A stretch of 64,000 nt of DNA from Salinibacterium xinjiangense. GTDB taxonomy: Bacteria > Actinomycetota > Actinomycetes > Actinomycetales > Microbacteriaceae. The DNA is taken from positions 124,001 to 188,000 of the forward strand of contig NZ_BMLC01000004.1 of NCBI RefSeq assembly GCF_014645015.1, in the 5' to 3' direction. The translations under genes and the position numbers were made by a program. Shown here piece by piece: positions 53,065 to 61,726 of the stretch (positions within the stretch are counted from its first letter, which is position 1; each line of letters begins with the position of its first letter). The notes beneath the pieces are model-generated. The model was not told the DNA's origin and did no database searches. It saw nothing but the letters and a program-made list of their open reading frames with translations.

Positions 53065-53100
53065 AGATTGTCTGACAATCTAGCAGGTTGTCAGACGATC
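53065..53100 (-). promoter_or_regulatory. Two GntR (FCD-type) operator boxes
   Basis: AGATTGTCTGACAATCT (53065-53081) is a perfect 17-bp palindrome. GGTTGTCAGACGATC (53086-53100) is a second copy of the GTCTGAC core in the other orientation, 20 bp centre to centre. They lie 33 bp upstream of the GntR start and touch the rhaB stop codon. Confidence 0.8.
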
Positions 53101-54487
53101 AGTGCGGTGAATATCGCTTCGGTGAGAACGCGGTCGCGACGAGGGCGCGCAGCGACTCGAGCGAACCCGTCACGAGACCCTGCGCGCGCGCCTGGACGAG
53201 CACATTGCCGATGGCCGTGGCCTCGACGGGACCGGCAAGCACCGGCATACCGCTGCGATCGGCGAGGAGCTGGCACAGCAGCTCGTTCTGCGAGCCACCA
53301 CCGACGATATGGATGACGCTGATCGGCTTGCCCGAGAGCTCCGAGGCCGCACGCACCGCCGTCACGAACGCGACGCTGAGGCTCTCGATGATGCTACGCA
53401 CGAACTCCACGCGGGATTGGGGCGGCTGCAGGCCTCGAGAAACGCACCAGTGCGCAATCCGCTCGGGCATGTCGCCGGGAGCCAGGAAGCCGGGGTCGTC
53501 CGCGTCGAACATCGCGACGGGGGTGGTGAGCGCCGCCGCCGCACCCAGCAGGGCCTGAAGCCGCAGGGTCGGATCGTGCTCCTGCCATTCACGCACACAC
53601 TCGCTCAGCAGCCAGAGCCCCATGACGTTGTGCAGGTAGCGCACGCGAGAATCGACGCCACTCTCGTTGGTGAAGTTGGCCGACCGCGACGCCGCCGTGA
53701 GCACGGGAGCATCGAGTTCGACGCCCACGAGTCCCCAGGTTCCGCAGGAGATGTAGGCGAAATCCTCTTGAGTCGCCGGCACGGCCACGACCGCCGACGC
53801 GGTGTCGTGCGAGCCGACCGCAGTCACCGTGCCGGGCAGCCTGAGTTCGGGCCGCGGCACGCCGATCGTCGTGCCGGGCGCGACGAGGTCGGGGAAGATG
53901 CGTCTCGGCAGGCCCAGACGTTCGATGAGCGAGTCATCCCAGCCACCGGTGGTGATATTCAGCAGCCCTGTCGTCGAGGCGTTGGTCTGTTCGACCGCCT
54001 GGCGGCCGGTGAGCCAGAAGTTGATGAGGTCGGGCACGAGAAGGAACGAGTCAGCTTCTTTCAGGTCAATCTCTGCGGCGAGCTGGTAAAGCGTGTTGAA
54101 CGGGAGGAACTGCAGCCCGTTCGCAGCGTAGAGCTCTTCGGGCGGTACGAGAGCGTGCACTCGCTCAATAGCCGGTAAGGTTCGGTCGTCGCGGTAGTGG
54201 AACGGGGCTGCGAGCATGCGGCCGCCCCTGATGAGGGCATAGTCGACGGCCCACGAGTCGACGCCGATGCTGCAGATCTCCGGATCTTCGTGTGCGGCGG
54301 CGGCCAGGCCGTCGAGCACGTGACCGTAGAGCCCATCGATGTTCCAGTGCAGGCCGTCATCGAGCTGCACCGGACCGTTCGGGAACCGAGCAACGGGCCG
54401 CACGCTGAGTTCGTTGGGGCCGACATGGCCGAGCATGACTCGACCGCTCGTGGCACCGAGATCGACGGCGGCTACCGCCCTGGTCAT
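53099..54487 (-). CDS. rhaB: Rhamnulokinase
   Basis: Phosphorylates L-rhamnulose at C1. A 462-residue FGGY-family kinase: AVAAVDLGATSGRVMLG (phosphate loop 1), SIGVDSWAVDYALI with the catalytic Asp, PFHYRDDRT, SHDTASAVVAVP, ISCGTWGLVG and VHIVGGGSQNELLCQ (adenosine site). It follows the bifunctional aldolase gene with a one-base overlap and is the last kinase/aldolase gene of the operon before the GntR-lldD pair. Confidence 0.92.
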   Translation of the reverse strand: MTRAVAAVDLGATSGRVMLGHVGPNELSVRPVARFPNGPVQLDDGLHWNIDGLYGHVLDGLAAAAHEDPEICSIGVDSWAVDYALIRGGRMLAAPFHYRDDRTLPAIERVHALVPPEELYAANGLQFLPFNTLYQLAAEIDLKEADSFLLVPDLINFWLTGRQAVEQTNASTTGLLNITTGGWDDSLIERLGLPRRIFPDLVAPGTTIGVPRPELRLPGTVTAVGSHDTASAVVAVPATQEDFAYISCGTWGLVGVELDAPVLTAASRSANFTNESGVDSRVRYLHNVMGLWLLSECVREWQEHDPTLRLQALLGAAAALTTPVAMFDADDPGFLAPGDMPERIAHWCVSRGLQPPQSRVEFVRSIIESLSVAFVTAVRAASELSGKPISVIHIVGGGSQNELLCQLLADRSGMPVLAGPVEATAIGNVLVQARAQGLVTGSLESLRALVATAFSPKRYSPH

Positions 54488-56541
54488 CAGCGCAGGAAGG
54501 CCGCAGCAACACCCGCGTCGACGGGGATGTGCAGGCCGGTCGTGTGGCTGAGGTCTGACGTGCAGAGCACGAAGACGGCGTTGGCGACGTTCTCAGGGAG
54601 CACCTCGCGCTTGAGCAGGGTGCGCTGCGCGTAGTACTTTCCGAGGTCATCTTCGGCCACGCCGTAGACGGCCGCCCGCTTGGCTCCCCATCCGCCGGCG
54701 AAGATGCCGGAGCCACGAACGACGCCATCCGGATTGATCCCGTTGACCTTCACGCCATATTCACCGAGCTCGGCCGCCAGCAATCGCACCTGGTGGGCCT
54801 GGTCGGCCTTCGTCGCCGAGTACGCGATGTTGTTGGGCCCGGCGAACACCGAGTTCTTCGAAGAGATGTAGATGATGTCGCCACCGAGCTTCTGGTCGAT
54901 CAGCACCGTCGCGGCCGCGCGCGAGACGAGGAACGAGCCCCTGGCCATCACGTTGTGTTGGAGATCCCAGTCTGCGACCGTGGTCTCGAGCAGGCTTTTC
55001 GACAGCGACAGCCCCGCATTGTTGACGACCAGGTCGAGGCCCCCGAAGGCGAGCAGCGTCTGGTCGATGGCAGACTGCACCGCGACTTCGTCGGTCACGT
55101 TTGCGACTATGCCGATGGCGACATCCTCGGGCCGGGCAAGCCCAGCGCCGAGTTCGGCGGCGGCCTCCTGTGCCTTCGGGAGGTCGAGGTCGGCGATGAC
55201 GACGCAGGCCCCCTCGGCGGCGAGGCGCGTCGCGATGGCCTTGCCGATTCCAGATGCTGCCCCGGTGACGAGCGCGATCCTGCCGGCGAGCGGCTTCGGC
55301 TGGGGCATCCGCCTCAGCTTCGCGTCCTCGAGCAGCCAGTATTCGATCGCGAACTTCTCGGCGTCGGAGATCGGGGAGTATGTCGAGATGCCCTCGGCTC
55401 CGCGCATCACGTTGATGGCGTTGATATAGAACTCGCCAGCGACGCGTGCGGTCTGCTTATTTGCACCGTAACTGAACATGCCGACGCCCGGGATGAGCAC
55501 GATCGCCGGATCTGCGCCGCGCATTGCCGGGCTGCTGTCGATCCTGTGTTTCTCGTAATAGGCCGTGTAGTCCTCGCGGTAGGCGGCATGAAGCTCGTCG
55601 AGCCTGGCGATGGATGCCTCGATCGTGGCGTCGGCCGGAAGATCGAGTACGAGCGGCTTCACCTTGGTGCGCAGGAAGTGGTCAGGGCAGCTCGTGCCGA
55701 GCGCGCCCAGTCGCTGGTGCTCGGCGGCGGCGAGGAAGTCGGTGACCACCGCGGCATCGGTGAAGTGGCCGACCTGCGCACGGTCGGTCGATGCGATGCC
55801 CCGGATGTGGGCCGCCAACGCCGCCGCCTTCTCGAGTCGTTGTTCCGCGGGAAGTGCGGCATAGCCGTCGAGGGCCGGCCCGAACGGCTCCGGTGTGCTG
55901 TTGGCGGCGATGAACTCTTCTGCGGTCGCGATGATCCATAGGCTGTTGGTCTCGACCTCATCACTCGTGTCGCCCCAGGCGGTGATGCCGTGTCCACCGA
56001 GAATGCAGCCGATCGCCTTCGGGTTCGCTGCCCTGATCGCGGCGATGTCGAGCCCGAGCTGGAAGCCGGGGCGACGCCACGGCACCCAGACAACGCGGTC
56101 GCCGTAGGCCTTCGCGGTGAGAGCTTCGCCGTCGGCGGAGGTGGCGAAAGCGATGCCCGAGTCTGGATGCAGGTGGTCGACGTGGGCCGCATCCACCAGT
56201 CCATGCATGGCCGTGTCGATGGATGGAGCCGCACCACCCTTGCCGTGCAGCGTGTAGTCGAGGGCTCCAACCATCTCGTCTTCGCGGTCGAGCCCTGGGT
56301 AGACGTCGACGAGCGCCCGCATCCGGTCGAGGCGCAGCACCGCGAGACCGGATGCGGCCAGGGTGCCGAGGTCGCCTCCCGAGCCCTTCACCCAGAGCAA
56401 CTCGACGGGTTTGCCCGTGACGGGGTCGATCTCGCTTCCCTTGGCCGAGGTGTTGCCACCGGCGTAGTTCGTGATGCGCGGATCTGAGCCAAGCCGGTTG
56501 GAGCGGGCGACGAGTTGTTCGGCGGTGGTTGTCACGCTCAC
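54487..56541 (-). CDS. Bifunctional rhamnulose-1-phosphate aldolase / L-lactaldehyde dehydrogenase
   Basis: A 684-residue fusion. The N-terminal part (to about 415) is a class-II aldolase: ITNYAGGNTSAKG, DHLHPDSGIAFATS with zinc-ligand His, and LGGHGITAWGD. The C-terminal part (from about 430) is a short-chain dehydrogenase: ALVTGAASGIGKAIA (NAD-binding), LVVNNAGLS, ISSKNS and YSATKADQ (Tyr-Lys). It matches the RhaD/RhaE-type enzyme that cleaves rhamnulose 1-phosphate to DHAP and lactaldehyde and oxidises the latter to lactate. The start is GTG 56541, overlapping the rhaI stop as GTGA. Confidence 0.92.
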   Translation of the reverse strand: MSVTTTAEQLVARSNRLGSDPRITNYAGGNTSAKGSEIDPVTGKPVELLWVKGSGGDLGTLAASGLAVLRLDRMRALVDVYPGLDREDEMVGALDYTLHGKGGAAPSIDTAMHGLVDAAHVDHLHPDSGIAFATSADGEALTAKAYGDRVVWVPWRRPGFQLGLDIAAIRAANPKAIGCILGGHGITAWGDTSDEVETNSLWIIATAEEFIAANSTPEPFGPALDGYAALPAEQRLEKAAALAAHIRGIASTDRAQVGHFTDAAVVTDFLAAAEHQRLGALGTSCPDHFLRTKVKPLVLDLPADATIEASIARLDELHAAYREDYTAYYEKHRIDSSPAMRGADPAIVLIPGVGMFSYGANKQTARVAGEFYINAINVMRGAEGISTYSPISDAEKFAIEYWLLEDAKLRRMPQPKPLAGRIALVTGAASGIGKAIATRLAAEGACVVIADLDLPKAQEAAAELGAGLARPEDVAIGIVANVTDEVAVQSAIDQTLLAFGGLDLVVNNAGLSLSKSLLETTVADWDLQHNVMARGSFLVSRAAATVLIDQKLGGDIIYISSKNSVFAGPNNIAYSATKADQAHQVRLLAAELGEYGVKVNGINPDGVVRGSGIFAGGWGAKRAAVYGVAEDDLGKYYAQRTLLKREVLPENVANAVFVLCTSDLSHTTGLHIPVDAGVAAAFLR

Positions 56542-57704
56542 GCACCCCATCCGGCCTGCACGCCGCCGACGCGGTCTTCGGCGATCTTCTCCTGGTAGCC
56601 GGATGCCGCATAGGCCGCCATCGGGTCGCTTGCGATCCCGCGCGACACACGCCACGACGCGAGGTCTGCCCGGACGTCGGTATAGAAGGCATCCATGAGG
56701 ATGCCGTTGGCGCCGAGCACGTCACCGGCGTCCTGTGCGGCCGACAGCGCCGCGGAGTCGACCAGCAGGGCACGAGCCGTCATCTCCTGCACGTTCAGCA
56801 CGGAACGGATCTGCCCGGGGATTTTATCTTCGACGTTGTGGCACTGGTCGAGCATGAAGGCAACGTCGCTGTTCGCGCCGTAGCCTCCACCGCGGACAAC
56901 CTCGAACAGGATGCGGAACAGCTGGAACGGGTCGGCGGCACCCACGATGAGGTCGTCGTCCGCGTAGAAGCGCGAGTTGAAGTCGAACGAACCGAGCTTC
57001 CCGAGACGAAGCAGCTGCATCACGATGAATTCGATGTTCGTGCCGGGCGCGTGGTGGCCCGTGTCCAGGCAGACGAGCGCGCGATCGCCGAGGGCCGATA
57101 CCTGGGCATACGACGTGCCCCAGTCCGGGATGTCGGTGTGATAAAAAGCGGGCTCGAAGAATTTGTACTCCAGAACCAGCCGCTGCTCATCACCGATGCG
57201 CGCATAGATCTTCGCGAGCGAGTCGGCCAGGCGATCCTGGCGGCCTCGGATATCGCCCTGGCCGGGGTAATTCGTGCCGTCGGCGAGCCAGATCTTCAGG
57301 TCGCGAGACCCGGTCGCATCCATCACATCGATGCACGAGAAGTGGTGATCGATGGCTTTCTGGCGAACCGCGGCGTCGGTGTGGGTGAGCGATCCGTACT
57401 TATATTCGTCATCCTGGAAGGTGTTCGAGTTGACGGTTCCGAGCTCGACTCCGAGGTCCTGGGAGTATGAACGCAGCGCTGAGTAGTCGTCGACCCTGTC
57501 CCAGGGAATGTGGATCGCCACACTCGGGGAGAGCGCCGTGTATTTATTGACCTGGGCCGCATCCGCGATCTTCTCCTGCGGGGTGCGAGGCGTTCCGGGG
57601 GTGCCGAACACTTTGAAGCGTGTACCGGAGTTGCCGAAGGCCCACGACGGAAGTTCGATCGCCTGTTCCGCGAGCCGCGGGGCGATTTCTTTGAAAGTGG
57701 GCAT
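56538..57704 (-). CDS. rhaI: L-rhamnose isomerase (actinobacterial type)
   Basis: Isomerises L-rhamnose to L-rhamnulose. A 388-residue TIM-barrel sugar isomerase: VAIHIPWDRVDDYSAL, GSLTHTDAAVRQKAIDHH, VLEYKFFEPAFYHTDIPDWGTSY (split at about 178-200; metal ligands Glu, Asp and His), VCLDTGHHAPGTNIEF and FDFNSRFYADDDLIVGAADPF. This is the RhaI class found in actinobacteria and Pseudomonas, unrelated in sequence to E. coli RhaA. AGAGG precedes the ATG. First enzyme gene of the operon. Confidence 0.92.
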   Translation of the reverse strand: MPTFKEIAPRLAEQAIELPSWAFGNSGTRFKVFGTPGTPRTPQEKIADAAQVNKYTALSPSVAIHIPWDRVDDYSALRSYSQDLGVELGTVNSNTFQDDEYKYGSLTHTDAAVRQKAIDHHFSCIDVMDATGSRDLKIWLADGTNYPGQGDIRGRQDRLADSLAKIYARIGDEQRLVLEYKFFEPAFYHTDIPDWGTSYAQVSALGDRALVCLDTGHHAPGTNIEFIVMQLLRLGKLGSFDFNSRFYADDDLIVGAADPFQLFRILFEVVRGGGYGANSDVAFMLDQCHNVEDKIPGQIRSVLNVQEMTARALLVDSAALSAAQDAGDVLGANGILMDAFYTDVRADLASWRVSRGIASDPMAAYAASGYQEKIAEDRVGGVQAGWGA

Positions 57705-57754
57705 GAGACCTCTCTGTCCTCAAGGGATGCCGATCCGACGGCATTGTTCTAACG

Positions 57755-57782
57755 CGTGAAACGTAACAACAAAAGTTTCACG
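57755..57782 (-). promoter_or_regulatory. Inverted repeat upstream of rhaI
   Basis: CGTGAAAC (57755-57762) and GTTTCACG (57775-57782) form an 8-bp inverted repeat with a 12-bp spacer, 51 bp upstream of the rhaI start and 17 bp past the DeoR-family stop codon. It may be the rhamnose operator or a terminator of the regulator gene. Confidence 0.5.
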
Positions 57783-57798
57783 ATGCAACATTCTCGAT

Positions 57799-58560
57799 TC
57801 AGAGCAGCGTGACACGATCGCGGAACTCGTCGAGCCGCGAGTCAGACGGAGAGAGCTCCGTGACGAGAACGGTCACGTCGGTCAGCTGCAGGCAGGCCGC
57901 CGTCGATTGCTGGTGGAGCTTCGATGAATCGATGCACAGCACCAGCTCTTTGGCCATCCTGAAGAACGTGCGCTTCATCTCCGCCTCGCGCAGCGATACC
58001 TCCGATGTGCCGTAGTCGGTGTCGATGGCCGACGCCGACGCGAACAGCCGGGTGTATCGCAGTGACTCGGCCGCGTGCACGGCTATCGGCCCGACGAAGC
58101 TGTCGGTGATCTCCTCCGTCTCGCCCCCGATGAGAATCGCGTTCACCCCGTGTGATGAGCGCATCGCACCGTAGGTCTGGTAAGAGTTCGTCGCCACCGT
58201 CAGGCCCGATCGCACGCCGAAGCGCGCCGCAAGCGTGGCGACAGTCGTGGAGGCATCGAGAGCGATGGATCCGGTGTGGGGCACGAGCGACAGGGCCTTC
58301 TCGGCGATGGCCTCTTTGGCGTGCAGGCGAACCGCGCGCCGATCGCTGAACGGGCGGGGTCCGATGACGGAGATGGCACCGCCGCGCACCCGCCGCAACA
58401 GCCCCTCGCCCTCCAGTGACTCCAGGTCTCGTCGGATCGTCATCGTCGACACACCGAACTCGTCGGCAGCGACAGAGAGGCTGATGACGTTCTCGCTGGT
58501 GACCGTCGCCAGGAGGCGAGCCCGTCGATCCTCGGAGTCCGCCGTGCTGCTGGTCGCCAT
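57799..58560 (-). CDS. DeoR-family regulator, probably of rhamnose genes
   Basis: A 253-residue DeoR-type repressor: HTH (VISLSVAADEFGVSTMTIRRDLESLEGEG) then RVRGGAI, and a C-terminal sugar-phosphate-binding domain (SIALDASTTVATLAAR, AILIGGETEEITDSFVGP, LFASASAIDTDYGTSE, VLCIDSSKL). It lies upstream of rhaI on the same strand and is divergent from the cupin gene. I start at ATG 58560, with AAAGGCG upstream; the open frame continues back without homologous sequence. Confidence 0.88.
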   Translation of the reverse strand: MATSSTADSEDRRARLLATVTSENVISLSVAADEFGVSTMTIRRDLESLEGEGLLRRVRGGAISVIGPRPFSDRRAVRLHAKEAIAEKALSLVPHTGSIALDASTTVATLAARFGVRSGLTVATNSYQTYGAMRSSHGVNAILIGGETEEITDSFVGPIAVHAAESLRYTRLFASASAIDTDYGTSEVSLREAEMKRTFFRMAKELVLCIDSSKLHQQSTAACLQLTDVTVLVTELSPSDSRLDEFRDRVTLL

Positions 58561-58592
58561 TTTTTCGCCTTTGAACGATGATGCTTCATGTG

Positions 58593-58609
58593 ATGTTTTT
58601 TGAAAACAT
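58593..58609. promoter_or_regulatory. 7-3-7 dyad upstream of the DeoR-family gene
   Basis: ATGTTTT-TTG-AAAACAT is a perfect dyad 32 bp upstream of the DeoR-family start. It may be an operator for that regulator or for the divergent gene. Confidence 0.5.
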
Positions 58610-58670
58610 AACACACTGGTGTTCAGTGAGCCCGAAGTATCGGCATTGACAAATGTCGCAGCCACATCGT

Positions 58671-58699
58671 TTGACACACGTGAGAGCCGGTGCTACTTT
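58671..58699 (+). promoter_or_regulatory. Sigma-70-like promoter of the cupin gene
   Basis: TTGACA (58671-58676) and TACTTT (58694-58699) are 17 bp apart, a near-ideal promoter. A second TTGACA lies at 58646-58651 without a matching -10. Confidence 0.7.
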
Positions 58700-58707
58700 C
58701 CTCACAT

Positions 58708-58728
58708 AACCGGTTCAATGAACCAGTT
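58708..58728 (+). promoter_or_regulatory. Operator dyad over the cupin transcription start
   Basis: AACCGGTTC (58708-58716) and GAACCAGTT (58720-58728) are inverted copies with one mismatch and a 3-bp spacer. They begin 9 bp after the -10 box, so a bound repressor would block initiation. The half-site resembles LacI-family operators. Confidence 0.65.
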
Positions 58729-58783
58729 GGAGAACAGACAGCGACGCCCACGATGGCAGCGCCTCAGCAGGGGAGCACAGCCG

Positions 58784-60028
58784 ATGGCATCCGAGGCTTA
58801 CCGCAACATCGCATCGACCGCATCCGGCATGGATCGTTCCCTCGAGGCAGGAGCCGGTATCGTGCGCCTCGCCCCCGCCTGGGTTCCACGAGCGTTCTGC
58901 ACTCCCGGCCGTCGCATCCGACTCCACCCCGACGACTATTTTCCGTTCGCGCAGACCCGCGGCGGGATCGATGAACGCTGGCTCTCCTCAGCGGTGCGCG
59001 CTGATAACGGGCCTCTGACGGGTGCGAACGAGGGTCTCAGCCTCGTGGTCGACCCTGATGGCAAGAACCTGCTTCCTTTCGACGATTTCATCAGCCACCA
59101 CAGAGGCGACGTCATCGGAGACCGGCTCTGGGAGCGCCACAACAAGTGGCCCATGTACTCGAAGTTCTTCGATAACCAGCAGGCGCTCCCTTTCCACGTT
59201 CACCACACTGATGAGAAGGCCGCGCTCGTCGACAAGCTGGGCAAGCCTGAGGCCTATTACTACTCGCCCCACATGAACAACCACATGGGCGACCAGCCGA
59301 TCTCATTCCTCGGGTTCCAGCCGAACGTGAGCAGGGAGCAGGTGCGAGAGCGACTGGCGCGATTCTCCCAGGGTGGAGACAACCACATCACTGACCTGGC
59401 GTTCGGCTACCGCACCCAGCTCGGCACCGGATGGGACATCCCGTCGGGTGTGTTGCACGCCCCCGCGAGCGTCGCTACGTACGAACCGCAGGCAGCATCC
59501 GACGTCCTCTGCATGTGTGAGTCGTGGAGCAACAATCGGGAGGTACCGGAGGAGCTGCTCTGGAAGGATGTGCCGGCCGACAAGCACGGAGACCTCGACT
59601 TCATCATCGGCCTGCTGGAGTGGGAGCTTAATGTCGATCCGCATTTCGTCGCCAATCGCTTCATGGTGCCGTATTCCACCGAACAGTCGAAGGCCGACGG
59701 CGAGACCGCGTACGTCGAGAAATGGGTCGTGTTCCGCTCCCCGCATTTCAGCGCAAAGGAGCTGGCGGTGAAGCCGGGCCAGACGGTGACGATCACCGAT
59801 CAGGATGCCTACGGCATCATCGCCGTGCAGGGGCACGGATCGTTCGGTGCGCATGAGGTCGCTGCGGCAACGCTGATCCGATTCGGCCAGCTGAGCCAGG
59901 ATGAATTCTTCGTCTCGGAGTCTGCAGCACGCTTTGGTGTCAGGATTACCAATTCCAGCCCCACCGATGACCTCGTGATTCTCAAGCACTTCGGTCCGGA
60001 GAACTCGGAACTGGGGCTGCATGTCTGA
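58784..60028 (+). CDS. Cupin protein of the phosphomannose-isomerase-like type
   Basis: A 414-residue protein with a PMI-like cupin core. ALPFHVHHTDEKAAL (near 145) corresponds to the metal-binding QVHPDDE box of type I mannose-6-phosphate isomerases, followed by KPEAYYY; GTGWDIPSGVLHAPASV is the second box with a His. A C-terminal beta domain (KPGQTVTITDQDAYG) matches a second cupin barrel. Substrate is probably a sugar or sugar phosphate, by motif and by position beside rhamnose genes; lyxose or rhamnose-related isomerisation is possible. The start ATG has GGGGAG upstream; clean promoter and operator precede it. Confidence 0.75.
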   Translation: MASEAYRNIASTASGMDRSLEAGAGIVRLAPAWVPRAFCTPGRRIRLHPDDYFPFAQTRGGIDERWLSSAVRADNGPLTGANEGLSLVVDPDGKNLLPFDDFISHHRGDVIGDRLWERHNKWPMYSKFFDNQQALPFHVHHTDEKAALVDKLGKPEAYYYSPHMNNHMGDQPISFLGFQPNVSREQVRERLARFSQGGDNHITDLAFGYRTQLGTGWDIPSGVLHAPASVATYEPQAASDVLCMCESWSNNREVPEELLWKDVPADKHGDLDFIIGLLEWELNVDPHFVANRFMVPYSTEQSKADGETAYVEKWVVFRSPHFSAKELAVKPGQTVTITDQDAYGIIAVQGHGSFGAHEVAAATLIRFGQLSQDEFFVSESAARFGVRITNSSPTDDLVILKHFGPENSELGLHV

Positions 60029-60065
60029 CGTTCGGATCGGCGGCGTGAGCCCGTCACGATGAAGC

Positions 60066-61046
60066 TCAGAGCGCGGCCAGTGTGTCCCAGGCCGCGTCGA
60101 TGGTGGGGTCGACGACCTGGCGGGATGGCTTCGACAGGTACCAGTCCACGATGTCGCGCGCACCTGTGGAGAAGGGGGTCGTCGCCGTCCAGCCGGGTAC
60201 GAGGGTCTTGATCCGTGTGTTGTCGAAGATCACGGAGTGTGACGAGTCCCCGAGCAGCCACGAACCCAGGTCGGGAAGCTCGCGTGCGATGCGTTCGCTC
60301 GCGACATGTGCGAGCACCGGCTCGACACCGATCGCCGTTCCGAGCTGCCGGGCGATGTCATCCCAGGTCAGGTGCTCGTCTGATGTGATGTGCACCGCCG
60401 ACCCGAGGGCGTGCGAATTGCCGAACAGGCCGACGAATGCGCGGGCGAAATCGCGGGAGTGGGTCAGCGACCACCAGCTCGTACCATCCCCATGCACGAC
60501 GATCGGCTTGCCATCGAGCATCCGCTGAAATGCAGTCCAGCCGCCCGGGAGAGGCATGTTGCCGCCGTCGTACGTGTGCGAGGGCCGCACGATCGTCATG
60601 GGGAAGCCGCTCTGTCGATAGGCATCGACAAGCACGTCTTCGCAGGCGATCTTGTCGCGGGAGTATTCCCAAAACGGGTTGTGAAGCGGGGTCGACTCCA
60701 CGATCGGGAGCATGGCGATCGGCGTCTGGTACGCGGATGCGGATGAGACGAACAGGTACTGCCTCGTCCGACCGGCGAACAGCTCGATGTCTGCTTGAAC
60801 CTGTTCGGGCTTGAATGCGCGGAAGTTCGCGACGACGTCGAAATCAGTGTCGCCGATGGCGGCACGAATCGAGGCCGGATCGTCGGCATCCCCCCGTAAT
60901 GTTGTCACACCGTCAATCGGCGCGCGGTCGGAGGTGAGGCCTCGTGTGACCTGCGTCACGTCGTATCCGAGTTCGACGGCCAACCTGCTGACCCACCACG
61001 AGATGATGCCGTTTCCGCCAATGATGAGCACCCGCTGAGCTGTCAT
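60066..61046 (-). CDS. NAD-dependent epimerase/dehydratase-family protein
   Basis: A 326-residue extended short-chain dehydrogenase-like protein: [18 protein letters not shown] (NAD-binding GxxGxxS variant), [15 protein letters not shown] (Ser), [12 protein letters not shown] (the YxxxK pair, with Tyr-Ser-Arg-Asp-Lys) and [12 protein letters not shown]. It resembles the NAD-dependent epimerases of chloroplast-RNA-binding-like and sugar-nucleotide groups. It converges on the cupin gene with 37 bp between, so a linked sugar role is possible. Confidence 0.82.
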   Translation of the reverse strand: MTAQRVLIIGGNGIISWWVSRLAVELGYDVTQVTRGLTSDRAPIDGVTTLRGDADDPASIRAAIGDTDFDVVANFRAFKPEQVQADIELFAGRTRQYLFVSSASAYQTPIAMLPIVESTPLHNPFWEYSRDKIACEDVLVDAYRQSGFPMTIVRPSHTYDGGNMPLPGGWTAFQRMLDGKPIVVHGDGTSWWSLTHSRDFARAFVGLFGNSHALGSAVHITSDEHLTWDDIARQLGTAIGVEPVLAHVASERIARELPDLGSWLLGDSSHSVIFDNTRIKTLVPGWTATTPFSTGARDIVDWYLSKPSRQVVDPTIDAAWDTLAAL

Positions 61047-61141
61047 GTGCCAACACTACGTCTACCGACTGTCCGATTAGGGCAAAGCTGTCGTGCTGGT
61101 TCACTCGCCCGGAGGCCGCCGGGGCGATGCACAATGGATTC

Positions 61142-61582
61142 ATGCCACTCACAGGAGAATACGAACCGAGCACGTCTGACTGGGCGCGCAAGCAGGCCGA
61201 ACTATATGAAGCGACGGGCGGGGCCGAGGGGGGCGAGCTGCGCGGCATGCCCGTCATCGTGCTGACGACGGTGGGCGCAAAGTCGGGCAAACTGCGCAAA
61301 ACTGCGCTCATGCGGGTCGAGCACGACGGCGAGTATGCCGTCGTCGCTTCGCTGGGCGGCGCCCCGAAGCATCCGGTGTGGTACTTCAATATGGTGGCGC
61401 ACCCGCACGTGGAGCTGCAGGACGGACCGGAGAAGCTCGACTACCTCGCACGCGAGGTGACCGGGGACGAGAAGGCTGCCTGGTGGGAGCGTGCCGTTGC
61501 TGCATTTCCCGACTACGCCGACTACCAGGAGAAGACCGACCGGGAGATCCCGGTCTTCGTGCTCGAGGCAATCAGCGGCTGA
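61142..61582 (+). CDS. Deazaflavin (F420)-dependent nitroreductase-family protein
   Basis: A 146-residue protein of the Ddn type: [46 protein letters not shown] (split over residues about 38-85), the family's single split-barrel signature, with the [19 protein letters not shown] loop that binds F420. Substrate unknown; relatives reduce quinones or nitroimidazoles. I start at ATG 61142 (MPLTGEY). Confidence 0.85.
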   Translation: MPLTGEYEPSTSDWARKQAELYEATGGAEGGELRGMPVIVLTTVGAKSGKLRKTALMRVEHDGEYAVVASLGGAPKHPVWYFNMVAHPHVELQDGPEKLDYLAREVTGDEKAAWWERAVAAFPDYADYQEKTDREIPVFVLEAISG

Positions 61583-61726
61583 CGACATCGGTCATTCGCG
61601 GGCCAACCGTATCGGCCTTCTCGAGGGAAAGCCCGATCATGGACGATCCTGAGCGCTGAAGACCTGGGACGTTCGCCGTCGCATCGCTGAAACACCGCTG
61701 CAACACTGTGGGCCTAGAGTCAGCGT

